Below, in pieces: positions 39,899-51,739 of a DNA stretch of 64,000 nt (position 1 is its first letter; every line of letters begins with the position of its first letter). The stretch covers positions 1 through 64,000 of the forward strand of contig JASKMD010000410.1 in assembly GCA_030144725.1 (NCBI GenBank). The letters run 5' to 3'. The notes under the pieces were generated by a model, which had not been told where the DNA came from, ran no database searches, and saw only the letters and a program-made list of their open reading frames with translations. Origin of the DNA: Haematococcus lacustris. Taxonomy: Eukaryota; Chlorophyta; Chlorophyceae; Chlamydomonadales; Haematococcaceae. Made by a program: the position numbers and the translations under genes.

Positions 39899-42800
39899 AT
39901 GAAGCAGGAGATGATCCTGGATGATCAATCGCTGCATGACATATGGCAGCTGTTGGAGGAGTTCAGCAAACAGGATGGGGACCAGCTGAAGATTAATTAT
40001 GATGGCTTCTCCCAGGTGAAGCACACACACCTCCTCACCTACCCCTTCTACCTTTGCAGGCAACAGCAGCCAAGGCAGCAGCATCAATTCAGGAAGCAGC
40101 AGCACTGGCCCAGGCAGCAGCAGCAGCAGCAGCCAAGGCAGCAGCCCAGGTAGCAACACAAGCACAAGCAGCAATGCCAACAGCAGCACTAGCACTAGCC
40201 CAGGCAGCAGCGCCAGCCCGTGCAGCAGTGCCCTTAGTGCCTGGCCGCAGGCTGTGGTGTGCAGGTGGCCAACAAGGCGCGGGAGATGTTTGGCATCATG
40301 GTGGACCCGTGTTTCAAGCCATCCCTGTTTGCCCGCTTCGCCCAGGTGCTTGCTGCTCATGGCCTCCTTTGCACCGCTTGAGCTCAGCACCCTACAGGCA
40401 GCTGCGTATGCAGTGTTAGACTTAAGGTGAAGGCCAGGCCTGGAATCAGGGTCTCGCCCCTTAGCCTGTTGTGGGTGCCTCCCTGTACCACCAAGGGCTG
40501 TTGGATTGCTCTGCTGCGCAGGACTCGGACGGCTACATCTCCGCCACCTTGTTTGCAGCGCACCTGAGCATGCGGGCTCACATGCAAGCGTTGGTGAGCG
40601 GCCATGCCTGCTGCAGTCTGCCTGGTACAGGTCAGGACTGACCCTGACCCTGACCCTGACCCACTGTGGAGTCACAGTGCGTGGCAGCAGCTGTGCCCAG
40701 GTGGGCTCAGTGGCGCCAGTGTCCTCAGTGCTGCCGTGTGCGTGGCAGCAGCTAAGCCCAGGCGTGAGGCTGGGTTGTCTCTGAGCCTAACCCTCTCCCC
40801 AACACCCCTCAAACCCTTTGACCCTCAAACCCTTCAGAATCTCAACGCCTTGGAGCCTCCTTAGGGTTTGAGCCCCTCTCCCCTCCCCTCCCCTGCTGCA
40901 GCGCATCCAGCTGTCCAGCTTTGATGAGGGGGACACGGGCTGCCTGAAGGAGCAGCAGCTGTGGGAGTTCCTGCGCACCCAGGCCATGGAGCTGGAGCTG
41001 CTGGAGGACATGCAGGTGGGGGGGCCTACACCGCCAGCCATCAGCGCAGGCAGTGGTCAGGCAGTGTGGAAGTATTGCACAAGTGGGTGGTGGGTGGGTG
41101 GGAGGTGGGTGGGTATGTGAGGTGGGAGGGTGGGTGGTGGGTAAGTGGGTGGGTGGGAGGAGGGTGGGTGGGTGGGTCTCTTTGCACCGCTAGTCATATG
41201 CAGGCATGGGGTCATGCATCCCTGTTGCAGTAGCTGTGTGAACATGCACGTGTGTTCATTTGTTCCTGTGTATGTCTTCGTATTGCTGGGCTGCAGCCGT
41301 CATTCCTCCAGCACTACTGCAACATCGCTGCATGCAAGATCATGTTCTTCCATGGCAAAAACGGCAGTGTCAAGATCAAGGAGCTGCTCACCTCCCCCCT
41401 GATGAAGGTGAGGGACTGCCCAGGCAGGTAGGCAGGCAGGTAGCCACCATCATTTGTGAGCAAGCCAGCTAGCCATCATCATCATTCCTTTGCACTTCGC
41501 CAAACTAGACGTTGCTTCAGACCCGGCCCCACCAGCAGCATCAAAGCATCATGTTGTTGCTCCCAGCGAGGACACCTTTGTATCAAAGACAGCATCAAAG
41601 ACAGCAGCCAGGGCCTGTGCAGCAGCAAAGCATCATGTTGTTGCTCCCAGCAAGGACAGCTACAGCAGCCACAGCAGCCACAGCAGCCACAGCAGCCAGG
41701 GCCTGTGCACTGTGAACTGGTGTCAGCCTTGCCGGGTTCCAAGAGGTGTGTATGGGAGGGTTGGGTGAGGTGAGGGGAGCCAGGGGGTGGGAGGTAGAAG
41801 CAGGAGCCGCCGTCACGCTGTTGGAAAGCCAGACATCAGTGAAGTAGGCGGACCAGTAGTGGGACAACAAGTAGGAGGCAACCAGGCAGTCTGTCAGTCT
41901 GGCCGGCAGGCAGGCCGATAGTGTTGAGGTGAGGTGCGCCAGCAGGGCCGCACCCTGTTCTCATCGCCCCGCTTGGTCTGCTGTGTTGCCTGTCAGGAGC
42001 TGCTTGACCTGCGGGAGCCAGACCCCTGTGACCCCCGCGACCTGCTGGCCAACTGGTTCAGCCTCCAGGTGGGTTAGGGTTAGGGGTAGGGTTGGGACCT
42101 CCAGGTGGGTTAGGGTTAGGGGTAGGGTTGGGACCTCCAGGTGGGTTAGGGTTAGGGGTAGGGTTGGGACCTCCAGGTGGGTTAGGGTTAGGGGTAGGGT
42201 TGGGACCTCCAGGTGGGTTAGGGTTAGGGGTAGGGTTGGGACCTCCAGGTGGCTTAGGGTTAGGGGTAGGGTTGGGACCTCCAGGTGGGTTAGGGTTAGG
42301 GGTAGGGTTGGGACCTCCAGGTGGGTTAGGGTTAGGGGTAGGGTTGGGACCTCCAGGTAGGTTAGGGTTAGGGGTAGGGTTGGGACCTCCAGGTGGGTTA
42401 GGGTTAGGGGTAGGGTTGGGACCTCCAGGTGGGTTAGGGTTAGGGGTAGGGTTGGGACCTCCAGGTGGGTTAGGGTTAGGGGTAGGGTTGGGACCTCCAG
42501 GTGGGTTAGGGTTAGGGTTAGGGTTAGGGTTAGGGTTGGGACCTCCAGGTGGGTCGCTGCCTTGATGAGGGCGCAGGGCCGCAGGCCTTCATGCACACCC
42601 TGTGCAGCACACCGTGATGTCTTGAATTCCAGGTGGGCCGCTGCCTTGCGGTGCTGGTGGGCTTGATGAGGGCAGACGTCAAGTCAGGTCTCATGCACCA
42701 GGCCTCAAGGCAACCATGCACACCTTGTGCAGCACCACGCTGTGTTCAAGTTGAAGTTCAGGGTTGCTTAACAACAATGTTGGTGGTGGTGATGCTGATG

Positions 42801-45448
42801 GTGGCAGTGATGCAGCTAGGTGAGCACACCACTGATCCTGACGCCTTAACCCATGGTTGTGAAGGCGGTGACAATGTTGGCAGCAGCGCTGATGGCGACG
42901 ATGATGGTGGTGATGGTGGGATTGGTGGTGGTGGGGGGGTGGTGGTGCGCATGGGGGATTCAGCACAGCCCCCTCAATGCTAGCTGCCAGCGCTGCCCCT
43001 TCACCCGCAGTCCACCACCAGAGTGCACGACACCTTCCTGGCCCTGGACCAAGACATGAACGGCATGCTGTCACGCAGCGAGTTCTCCGAGATCAGCAAC
43101 CGGACCATGTCGCCCCTGTTCATCCAGGTAGGGTCTGACAGGTCATCATAGGGTGGGCCTCAGCTCAGTGCTGATGACACCACAACAAGCGCCTGAGTCA
43201 GGGCGCAACAGTGCAAGGGTTGGGGATGCTGTGATTGCCGTCGTTGTCGTGCCTGTGCTAGTTGCCAGCGCTGGCGGCACCATGAACAAAGCACACCAGC
43301 GCCACATACAAAGCACCTTGTCTCCTCAGCCCCTCTCCGTCTCCTTGCAACACCCAGCACCTCCCTCACCGTCCAAGCGGGCAACAAGCACCCACCCAGA
43401 AGTAGAACCAGGTCACCTCACCAGGGGTGGTGTTTTGTCTGTGTGGAGTCATGTTCCCATGCAGATGGCATGGGCGCCTTCCACCTACACTATTGCTTGA
43501 CCCATGACTATTACGTGACAGGGCAATAGCTTAGAGTTGGCATGGCATCATGGGGTCCACGCCATCACCACCTGTCATATCCTCCTGACACCACCACCAC
43601 CACGTGTCCCCTGTGCACCTCCCTCTGACCCGGGGTGGATACCGCACCACCTCTACCATCACCACTTCTCCTCACCATCTCCTCCTGTTCCGTACTGCCA
43701 CCCAGTCTCGTGTTGTGTGTGCAGCGCATATTCGAAGAGCATGTCATGCAGCGGCGCAACATCATGCACAGGTCAAGCACCCACAGGTGGGTGCCGCCAG
43801 CCCCTGGTCTGCGCACTGCTCACCTCCTCTGCCCTCACAGCCTCAGTGTGACAACCTCCTATTGACGTTGCTGTAACACACCCACACAGCGCCCTTTACC
43901 CTAACCCTAACCTATTGCCTGGGTTCAGCAACGCTTGTGACCATGATGCCACGGCTGTGGTGCCAGGGACGAGATGGACCTCACCGCCTTTGCTGACTTT
44001 GTGCTGGCCTGGGACCACCGCTCGCACCCCGCAGCCATCAAGTACTTCTTCCCAGTCCTTGACCTCAAGAACCAGGTGAGGACTGGCAGGTGGCCCAGCC
44101 CCATATACCCTCCACACCTCACCCTCGCCGCCTGCTGCCAGCAGCTGTGAGGGGCAGTGACGGCTGCACTGCATGGCCTTCAGGATGTGGTGTAATGTGG
44201 TGTGATGTGGTGTGGTGTGATGTGGTGTGGTGTGATGTGGTGTGCACGCAGGGCTTTGTGACCCCGGCGGAGATCTACACCTTTTTCAAGGAAATCCATG
44301 TCATGTGGGTCAACATGGGCGAGTATGCAGACCTGGCAATCTACGACGTGGTGGACGAGATCCTGGACATGGTGGGTACAGGGGCATGGAGGGGCTGCCT
44401 TGCCCACCCTCAGCTCATGTTGCACCATCAACACCTGGAGGCATGCCGTGTGGTGGTGGTAATGAGGATGACGGTAAACGTTTCAAATACATGTAAGTAG
44501 GGGAGGGGCTGGGCTTGTAGGGGAGGGGCATACATACATCATACAACTGCTCCATGCAGCAACATGCTCACTGCCTGACATGTGCCCTTTGAATGACATC
44601 ATGGGGCTTGCTGCCTGGGTCGGGCATGGGCATTGCAAGGCCATGCCTGGAGAGCAGCAGGATCAGAGCCGCGTCAGTCAGTGCCTGATGAGACCACACT
44701 GCATGGCGACCACTAGTGCATGGCGAACACTAGCACTCTCCCAAGTACAGCTGCTCACATTCTACACTGTTGCAGATGCCATGGCGGCAACCCTGGCAGC
44801 GGCAGTAGCAACCCCTGCTGGCTGAGCCGTTCGTGTTGTTGGGCGCCGCTGCTGGCTGCGCTGCAGGTGAAGCCCAAGACGGCCACACTGATCACGCCAG
44901 AAGACCTGGAGGTCAGCGGCATGAGCGGCATCTTCTTCTCCATGCTGGCAGACGTCAAGCTCTTTCACAACTACAACTATCGGGAGGTGGGACCACCACA
45001 GCAGCGGCCGCAGCGCAGGCAGGCTAGGGTCACCTCACATGGTCAGGCCAGGCCAGCACTGCTGCCCGGGTCCCTACCTGGCTGCTAGGCTTGCTGCCAG
45101 ACCCCTGCTGCCCTCCAGCCAGCCGCTGTGCCTGTCCTCCTGGATAGCTGGGTGGGATGATGGCTTCATATCAGGACACGGGTGAAGGACTGCTGCCAGC
45201 GTCCTAGATATGGTGCAGGGCTGTGCACACACCTACACCTGCACTTACATGGCACCCAGTCTGCCAGGTTACCTTATCATCAAAAAAATCATCAAGTTGC
45301 CTGATTACCTAATCACTTATTCACCTGGATGGTCACCTAGTGAGCTGATGAAGCCAGCAGGATCTCCAGGCGTGCAGCTTGGCCTTGCAGACCTTGTTGT
45401 GTGCTGTCCTCGTGCCTGCAGAACTTCATCCACCAAGAGGAAAGCTGA
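39899..45448 (+). CDS. TON2: PP2A B'' regulatory subunit, TONNEAU2/PPP2R3C type, 12 exons (N-terminus uncertain)
   Basis: Targets protein phosphatase 2A; in plants TON2/FASS organises cortical microtubules, and the animal orthologue is PPP2R3C. Exons: 39899-40015, 40265-40345, 40522-40593, 40902-41015, 41297-41407, 41997-42068, 43011-43127, 43725-43786, 43967-44075, 44252-44371, 44867-44986, 45422-45448. All are GT-AG and total 1122 nt, one frame of 373 residues plus stop. Collinear blocks: SLHDIWQLLEEFSK, DGYISATLF, FFHGKNGSVKIKELL, ELLDLREPD...NWFSLQ, VHDTFLALDQDMNGMLSRSE with a canonical EF-hand loop (D-x-D-x-N-G-x-L-x-x-x-E), FADFVLAWDHRSHPAAIKYF, YDVVDEILDMVKPK, NYRENFIHQEES. Known relatives carry roughly 90 more N-terminal residues; none were found before 39,899, so the first exon here may be internal (acceptor TTGTGCAG precedes the ATG). 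Confidence 0.88.
42069..42548 (+). repeat. 36-bp minisatellite made of a duplicated splice donor, 13 units
   Basis: Immediately after TON2 exon 6, thirteen units of 36 bp follow (the last lengthened by extra TTAGGG). Each unit contains CCTCCAGGTGGGTTAGGG, which is the end of exon 6 plus its 5' splice site. Unit 6 has GTGGCT and unit 9 GTAGGT instead of GTGGGT. In the exon's own frame the first unit reads stop (GTG GGT TAG), so use of any later donor would truncate the protein. Confidence 0.95.
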
Positions 45449-46315
45449 GGGCCAGGCGCAGGGCCACCAGGTGCTGTGCAGCCCGGTACAGGCAGCAGGC
45501 TGCATGGTGATGCTTGCATGGTATCCTCTGTATGGCAGCGTGACCGGGTGCAGTGCAGCTAGGGTTGTTCAGTGTCACAGGGCAACACAGGGCCTGACAC
45601 ATCACCACCTTGACATGGTTGCACCACAAGCAAGCACACACACTGCTCGGGGTGTGAGCATACAGGGCACACCCAGCCTGCCCAGTGCCGGCATCAAGCC
45701 CCAACCAGAGGCAGGCTGTGTGCAATGGTCACCACACCCGCATGGTCACACCGGGGGATCACACCTGGAGAACTGGGCACAGGACATTGGACACAGCGTG
45801 CCTGAGGCATGTCCTACCACAATCGCGTAGGATGTCATAACTTCAAACGTCTGGACAGCTTTGGACAGCTGTGTGAGGCCTGGACGAGGTAGCTGGGTCC
45901 TTGAAGGGCATAGTAGCTGGTGAATGTCACAGTGTTGTGGCGTGGCGTTTGGTGTGCAGCAATAGGGGCTGGGGCAGCAGCGTCTGGCAGGCCGTGCTTT
46001 CGTGAGATGCATGGTGCTCTCATGATGCTTGGGTAGTGCCCCACTGATCCTCGTATGCATGGTGCCTGACAACCCCACACGGCTTCCAGCCTTGTCTGGC
46101 TACTAGATGCTATTGTAGTGCCCCAGTACAGCTCATATGCATGGAGCCTGACAGCCTGACACGGCTTGGTACTGACAGGCTGGCCTGACCATTGCTGTGT
46201 TGTTCTTTAACACTACGCAGCCTCCAGCCTGGTCTGGCTGCTGGGTTGACTGCCTGACTGACTGACATCCACCTGACTGACTGACATGCTTCCGTTGCAC
46301 GAGCTTGCGTCGCGA
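44510..46315 (+). repeat. Segmental duplication C, left copy
   Basis: About 1.8 kb, from GGGGCTTGTAGGGGAGGGG-type sequence through the last two TON2 exons and about 0.87 kb of 3' flank, recurs almost base for base at 56.75-58.40 kb. The offset is about 12.2 kb, with small indels. Confidence 0.85.
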
Positions 46316-46399
46316 CTGCTGTGATCAGGCTCTGTCTCAAACTCACTCAGTTAATGGCGTTCCACCTTGTATCTGCTCAACTGATGGTGATGGGTGCAT

Positions 46400-46974
46400 T
46401 GCATCTTTTGTATGTCACTATTGCCATTTGCTTGGTGCCAGTTCAGTTACTTCCCAAGCTAGCGATGTGTAGATGACCAGACACAGCACAGGTGACATTG
46501 CTGACCGGCAGATACAGCGATAATGGACGGTCGACAGGGAGCTGAACGCAGCGGACTGCCACGCGTCGAGGGACGATATAACTGCGACTGGCATAACAGT
46601 CCATACAGAACCCGTTGCTGGTTATGCCGCGCATGGCTTTTTTTTGCTTTTTCATTGTTGCATTGTTGCCCTGACCCTAACCCTGTGAGTATGTGACCTG
46701 TTGCATCGCGATGGGAGAGGAGAGGAGACGGCTACCCATCGTGACGCGGGCGGCGTCATAACTGCGCATTGGGCGGCAGAGCAGGAGGGTGGGCTCACCC
46801 CTGGCTGCAGCCCAGCACCAGCTCCAGGACCCATCAGCCTGGCCAGCTGTGCCGGCCTCCCTCCAGCAAGCCCTAATCTAGCCACTAGAGCAGCAGCCTG
46901 CCAGGGTCCCTGGCGACCTCGTGGTGCAGGCAGGCAGGCAGGCGCTGGCACAATGGCAGGATGGGCGAGTGGGG
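46400..46974. other. Intergenic, nothing recognised
   Basis: Contains a single CCCTGACCCTAACCC tract near 46,670. No supported gene. Confidence 0.5.
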
Positions 46975-48360
46975 GCAGAGTCAGCCTCGAGACTGCCTGC
47001 CACTGCCTCCCACTGCCTGTCCGTTCAGGTCACCTGGCAGGGTCAGAGCTGCAGCTGGCTCAGGAGGAGGGGTGGGTCAGGAGGTAGTGGGCAGCACCAG
47101 GGGCCGCCACCAGCAGCGGCGCAGGCAGAGCTGCCAGGCAGTAGCCGGCCACCAGGCAGCCCTGAAGCTGGCTGGCAGTAAGGCGGAGGGCAACACAGAG
47201 GGCTGAGGCAGAGAGCAGAGGAAGCTGGGCCATAGCAGGCAGCGGTGAGGTGATGTCGTGATGCCACTGCAGCAACGAGCACATGACCTCCGTCCAGGTG
47301 TAGATGTGCCACTATCATCACCCTGCCGGGCTTGTCTAGGACCTTGCGACCATGCTACTCTACCTGGGGCAGGGAGGGCAAGGCAGGAGGGCAGCAGGGA
47401 GTTCCTGCCCTGCCCTGGCCTCCCCACGAATGATGCAAAGATGAGGCATGTGACCCTGCATGACAGCTCAACAGTGAGGGCATCGACATCACTTGAGACG
47501 CCTCCGACCCATAAGCCAACAGCAGCTGAGAAGAGGCTACCAGCAAGTTTGACTGGGTCAATGGGCTGGTGTGGGGTGCGCATGGAGACAGCCCACAATG
47601 GGTTGTCATGCAGGCCCATGAGCAGGAGTAGGGCTAGCTCCAGGGCGTAGGGCTCCAGGCATGGCCTGCATGAGGGCAGAGAGCAGACCAGGCACCCTGC
47701 AAAGGAGACAGAGCGCCTCCCAGCAGCACACCCACGGTGGAAAGGTGTGGCAGGGCAGCTTGGAGAGCTGTGCGGCAGGCAGGTGAGGCCCTGCATCAGG
47801 CTGCACCAAGGGTTAACGGCCAAGCAGATCACTATGACAGCCATTACTTCCTAGCAGCAGCAGCAGGCTGTGGTGTTGCATGCGCTGTGGCCAGGCTGTT
47901 GCGCCCTTCATGGAGCATGTGCCTTCACAATGTATTTCTCATGATGCCTAGGGTTCTTCCCATGCAACCTCCCAGCCATTGCCACATCATCCTCAAGACC
48001 TGAAAACTTAGTTTTAGCTACAGCACCAACCTTGCATCACCACTACTGTCACGCATTACATCAGGGCCGGCTCAACGTGTGTGGTGACAAAGCTATCGTC
48101 ATCAAGGATGATGCAAGCGTTGAATCTGTCTTGTCTGGTCCAGCCACGCATGTCTTGCTGGTGTCATCGCTCCTGTGTCTTCCAGCATGGCAACAATCAG
48201 TACTGTGGCATGCATGAAACACCACAAAGCATTGAGGCCCTGCCAACCACTGTCACAGGCCAAACCAAATAGCATTGAGGCGCTGCCAACCGTTGTCAAT
48301 GGCCAGATCAATCATCATTACCTATCATTGTCCATGGTCACTTTGAAAATCTTCAACCAG
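46975..48360. repeat. Duplicon B fragment joined to LRR 3'-flank duplicon
   Basis: 46,975-47,810 matches 58.40-59.16 kb; its first half belongs to duplicon B. 47,815-48,360 (ACAGCCATTACTTCCTAGCAG...) is the downstream flank shared by LRR genes F3, F4 and F5; it recurs at 51.74-52.21, at 59.41-59.56 plus 62.31-62.40, and at 62.94-63.34 kb. A 255-codon open frame on the minus strand is not conserved between copies and is not called. Confidence 0.75.
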
Positions 48361-50069
48361 CTGTTAGCCTGCCAACATGCAGGCAGCTCAGATGCAGTAG
48401 CGAACCAGTAGCGAATTGTGACATGCAGCCAGCGTGCCCAGGGCTGCTCAGCCATGAGCTGCAGCGACTCATGCATGGCTGCAGAAGCACATCCCTCTAC
48501 ATATGCAAACTCGACCTTCTGCACGGCAGGCATGAGCTGCACCAGCTGGCACCAGAACTCCAGTGAGGGCTCAATGCTGCCCCCCCAAAGCTTAAAGTGG
48601 GTGCAGTCCCGGCACAACGGAGCCAGTGCCAGGACATCAGCGGCTGTTGCTTCATGCAGGCCGTAGACCATCACCTTGTCCACGCAGCAGCACTGTAGCG
48701 GTTGCAGCAAAGCTACCAGCTGCGCCAGGTCCACCCTCTGCTGTTGTAGGAGTGCTGGAGTGATGACGCCACATCTTCGCTCCTTCGCATTGAGCATATA
48801 AAGCCGCATGCTCTTGATCTTCACTGGCACCTTGCACGCACATGCCATGTTGTGGAGTGCCGCTGCCACCTCAGGGTTGGAGATGTCCTCCACACCAATG
48901 TTCAGACAATTCAGCACTAGAGGCTGGGAGAGGGAGTGCAGGGGCAGGTACGCGACTGCCTTCCAGTCAATAGTCCCAAGCAGCTCCAGCCGCTGCCAGC
49001 TGCAGGGCGCATCAGCTCGTGAGGTGTTCAGCCTTTCGACTCCCGTCCATCCTAGCTCCAGCTGGAGGCTTGTGATCTGGGTGGCTGCCAGGAGTGTGCC
49101 GAGCTCCTGTTGGCCCCAATTCAAGGTTCCTGGCAGCTGCAGGGTGTGGAGCTGAGGCAGCGCCTGCAGCAGCTCAGTAAGACCTTGCAGCTTGTTGAGG
49201 TGGGATAGAGTGAGCACGTGCAGCTGAGCCAACGGTTGCAAGTACTCCACAAAGAATTCTGGACTCTCACCACACAGCGGATAGTACTTGAGGTGTAGCT
49301 GGGTAAGGTGCTGTGCCAGGGGCTGCAGGTTGGGCAGCGGGGGCCTGCTGACTGAAGGGTGGCAACGAAAGCCTTCAAGCTTGAGCTGCTTGAGCCTGGC
49401 ACCTTGGAACAGGTCCAGGGTCACCGCCCCAGACACGGGCTGCTGCAACTGCTGGACAGTGATGCTGTGGAGCTCTAGCTGCTGCAACTGCAAGGAAAGC
49501 TGCGGGTGGGAGAGCAGGCTGGCCAGACCACCGCAGGTGACTGAATGACAACTAAGGACCAGGGTTGTCAGGCCCGGGAAGCTGTCCACAAGGCGCTGGG
49601 CCATGTCAGGTGAGCAGCCCAACTCAGGTGCGCAGGGCTGCTTGGGTCCATGACGGTAATCTGATCCGTTGCCGACCAGCCTGCAAACCTCCACAGCCGC
49701 GCACTTGTTTAACTTTGGCAGAGTGTGGGCAAGCTGGTTGGTGTACAACTCGCTGTCCTCTGTCTTTGGCTGCCACAAGGTGAGTGCCAGCTTGCTTGTC
49801 CTCGCTTGCAGGGCTGCAACAACTCGGGGCGTGAGCAGCTGGTCGCAGCACTGCCTGCCCAGCTGGATGCGCAAGGCTGGGACGTGCAGCAAGCGAGCCA
49901 GGGAGAAGGCGCGGCAGGTCAAGGGCAGCTGGCTCCTGGCCCCAAGCTGCATGACCTGGCAAGCGATGTCATCCAGCAGCGCTGGCGGGAGGTCCAGCAG
50001 CCTAGTGGCAGGAGGGGGCGCCTCACCGGCTGGATTGTACCCATCTGCTGCTGAGGTACCGCCATCCAC
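48318..50069 (-). CDS. F-box-like/LRR protein F3, near full length, start codon lost
   Basis: One uninterrupted frame of 583 codons. An F-box-like LDLPPALLDDIACQVMQL (residues 25-42) is followed by LPLTCRAFSLARLLHVP. Irregular LRRs (LEFTRIGHT-style LxxLxL blocks) run from about 160 to 360. The conserved C-terminus has LLQQQRVDLAQLVALLQPLQ, LALAPLCRDCTHFKL and WARWLHVTIRYW. The frame's first codon is GTG at 50,069, preceded in frame by TGA. The ATG used by relatives (ATGAGCC...) is out of frame because of an N-terminal indel. The first in-frame ATG is residue 40 (49,952), inside the F-box-like segment. It may therefore be a recent pseudogene or make a shortened protein. Family role is unknown; SCF-type substrate recognition is a guess. 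Confidence 0.68.
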   Translation of the reverse strand: MDGGTSAADGYNPAGEAPPPATRLLDLPPALLDDIACQVMQLGARSQLPLTCRAFSLARLLHVPALRIQLGRQCCDQLLTPRVVAALQARTSKLALTLWQPKTEDSELYTNQLAHTLPKLNKCAAVEVCRLVGNGSDYRHGPKQPCAPELGCSPDMAQRLVDSFPGLTTLVLSCHSVTCGGLASLLSHPQLSLQLQQLELHSITVQQLQQPVSGAVTLDLFQGARLKQLKLEGFRCHPSVSRPPLPNLQPLAQHLTQLHLKYYPLCGESPEFFVEYLQPLAQLHVLTLSHLNKLQGLTELLQALPQLHTLQLPGTLNWGQQELGTLLAATQITSLQLELGWTGVERLNTSRADAPCSWQRLELLGTIDWKAVAYLPLHSLSQPLVLNCLNIGVEDISNPEVAAALHNMACACKVPVKIKSMRLYMLNAKERRCGVITPALLQQQRVDLAQLVALLQPLQCCCVDKVMVYGLHEATAADVLALAPLCRDCTHFKLWGGSIEPSLEFWCQLVQLMPAVQKVEFAYVEGCASAAMHESLQLMAEQPWARWLHVTIRYWFATASELPACWQANSWLKIFKVTMDNDR

Positions 50070-50323
50070 TGCGGCTCATAGCTGGGACTGTCTATTGACC
50101 TGCGTAGTGGGTGGATAAGCAAGGCTGTCAGCGTGTGAGGGCGCCAGTAGCAGCAGCAGCGTATGGTTGGCTGGGTGCGGGTGCGGGTACGCACCTGCCT
50201 GCTGCTGGCTGCTCTCAGCTCACTTATCTGCCTTTGAATAAGCCTGCAGAGCAGGTAAAGGGGAGCAGCAGCGCGGACCTCGGACTTATGCCAGTAGATC
50301 ACAGCTGGCGAGAAACACCACTC

Positions 50324-50397
50324 GCTGGCTACTCCCACAGGCGCTTCCGGTGACTTACCAGCTGGCTACTCCCACAGGCGCTTCTGGTGACTTACCA
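50324..50397. repeat. 37-bp tandem duplication in the F3 upstream region
   Basis: Two copies (50324-50360, 50361-50397), GCTGGCTACTCCCACAGG...TTACCA, differ at one position. It lies upstream of the F3 5'-UTR intron. Confidence 0.9.
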
Positions 50398-50409
50398 CTT
50401 TGTCGTAGA

Positions 50410-50600
50410 AGATACAGGCAGCTGGGCCACGCATCCTGGCGAGCAGGGTTATCCTAGCTACGCACGAATCCGAGGGCATTGCGCTTAGGCGACACTGGCA
50501 TCATCGGTGGAGCCAGACTGCGAATAGTGGTCGTGGCATTCGAAGCTTGCAGTCATGCTGCGGACACCTCGACACACCCAGACTGATCTGTTCGTTCTAT
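50410..50600 (-). promoter_or_regulatory. Conserved upstream block of LRR gene F3
   Basis: GATACAGGCAGCTGGGCCAC through the GCGGACACCTCGACACACCC region matches 54.32-54.52 kb upstream of F4 with indels, and partly 24.74-24.95 kb upstream of F2. It probably includes the family's core promoter. No TATA box was identified. Confidence 0.5.
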
Positions 50601-51356
50601 CTCTCTTCTAACCCTCCTTAGAGTTCCCCATATGAGCCTCCTCTCCGTTACCCTGTGAGGGGCCAGGCTAGTCTGCCTGCGTAGCTGGGCTGCGTGGGGG
50701 TGCTTGAGGGCAGCACACCAGGCCCTCACTGTCCACCACCACTGTGACCACCACCACCACCCACCAGGCCAGCCAGGAAGCTCGACTGCGCAGGTGAAGC
50801 CCCAGCAGCCGATCCACACACTGAAGGTGCCATGTGGCCCCAGCCTGGCGCCCTTGCTGCAGGCGCCCCCGCTTGGCAGCTATGTGCAGGCAGAGCGGGT
50901 GAGCAGCCCATCGCATCAAATGATGCTGGGTGACCAAAGCCTGGCAGCTATGTGCAAGCAGTGTGGGTGTCGGCCTGGCTGCCTTTAAGCAGCACAGACC
51001 AGGCTACCCCCAGGGGCTGGTTGCTAGCCCTCCTCCAGCACTGCTGCTCTGCTCTGACACTGCCCTCCAAGAGAGCAGCATGAGTCGGGCCCTCTGCTGC
51101 TCTGCAGGGCGGCAGGCTTGAAGGATGAGTCATAGGTGTTTGTGGAGGCAGAAGGCAACACACAGGGCTGAGGCAGAGAGCAGCGGCAGCTGGGCCAGAG
51201 CAGGCAGTGGTGTGGTGACGTCGTGATGCCACTGCAGCACGGAGTACATGCCCGCGTTCAAGTGTGGCTGTGCCACTATTATCACCCTGCCAAGCTTACC
51301 TAGGTCCTTGTGACCATGCTACTCTGCATGGGGCAGGGAGGGAAGGGCAGCAGGGA

Positions 51357-51578
51357 ATCCCCGCCCCGCCCCGCCCCGCCCCGCCCCGCCCCGCCCCGCC
51401 CCGCCCCGCCCCGCCCCGCCCCGCCCCGCCCCGCCCCGCCCCGCCCCGCCCCGCCCCGCCCCGCCCCGCCCCGCCCCGCCCCGCCCCGCCCCGCCCCGCC
51501 CCGCCCCGCCCCGCCCCGCCCCGCCCCGCCCCGCCCCGCCCCGCCCCGCCCCGCCCCGCCCCGCCCCGCCCCGCCCCG
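51357..51578 (+). repeat. (CCCCG)44 pentanucleotide array
   Basis: About 220 bp of perfect CCGCC/CCCCG units inserted in a duplicon B fragment (51.15-51.35 kb). Open in several frames (PAPPR) by composition only. Confidence 0.96.
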
Positions 51579-51739
51579 ACATGATGGTGGTTGTGAAGGC
51601 AGCAGGAAGGCGGGTGCTGCAATCGTAAATGTTGAGACCAGGCTATGAATATAGAGGGGTCAGGAACCCTTAAGAATGCTGTGTGACAGCATGAAGAGCA
51701 ATTGAGCAGTCATCCCACCCCTCGTGTCATCTCATATTT

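Noticed and set aside
41929..42596. GLGLGVGLGPPG or RWVRVRGRVGTS repeat proteins
   Set aside because: Intronic 36-bp minisatellite; the host exon frame hits a stop in the first unit.
47077..47844. 255-codon minus-strand frame, with a related one at 58707-59258
   Set aside because: Lies in duplicon B; frames are not conserved among its copies and no domain is visible.
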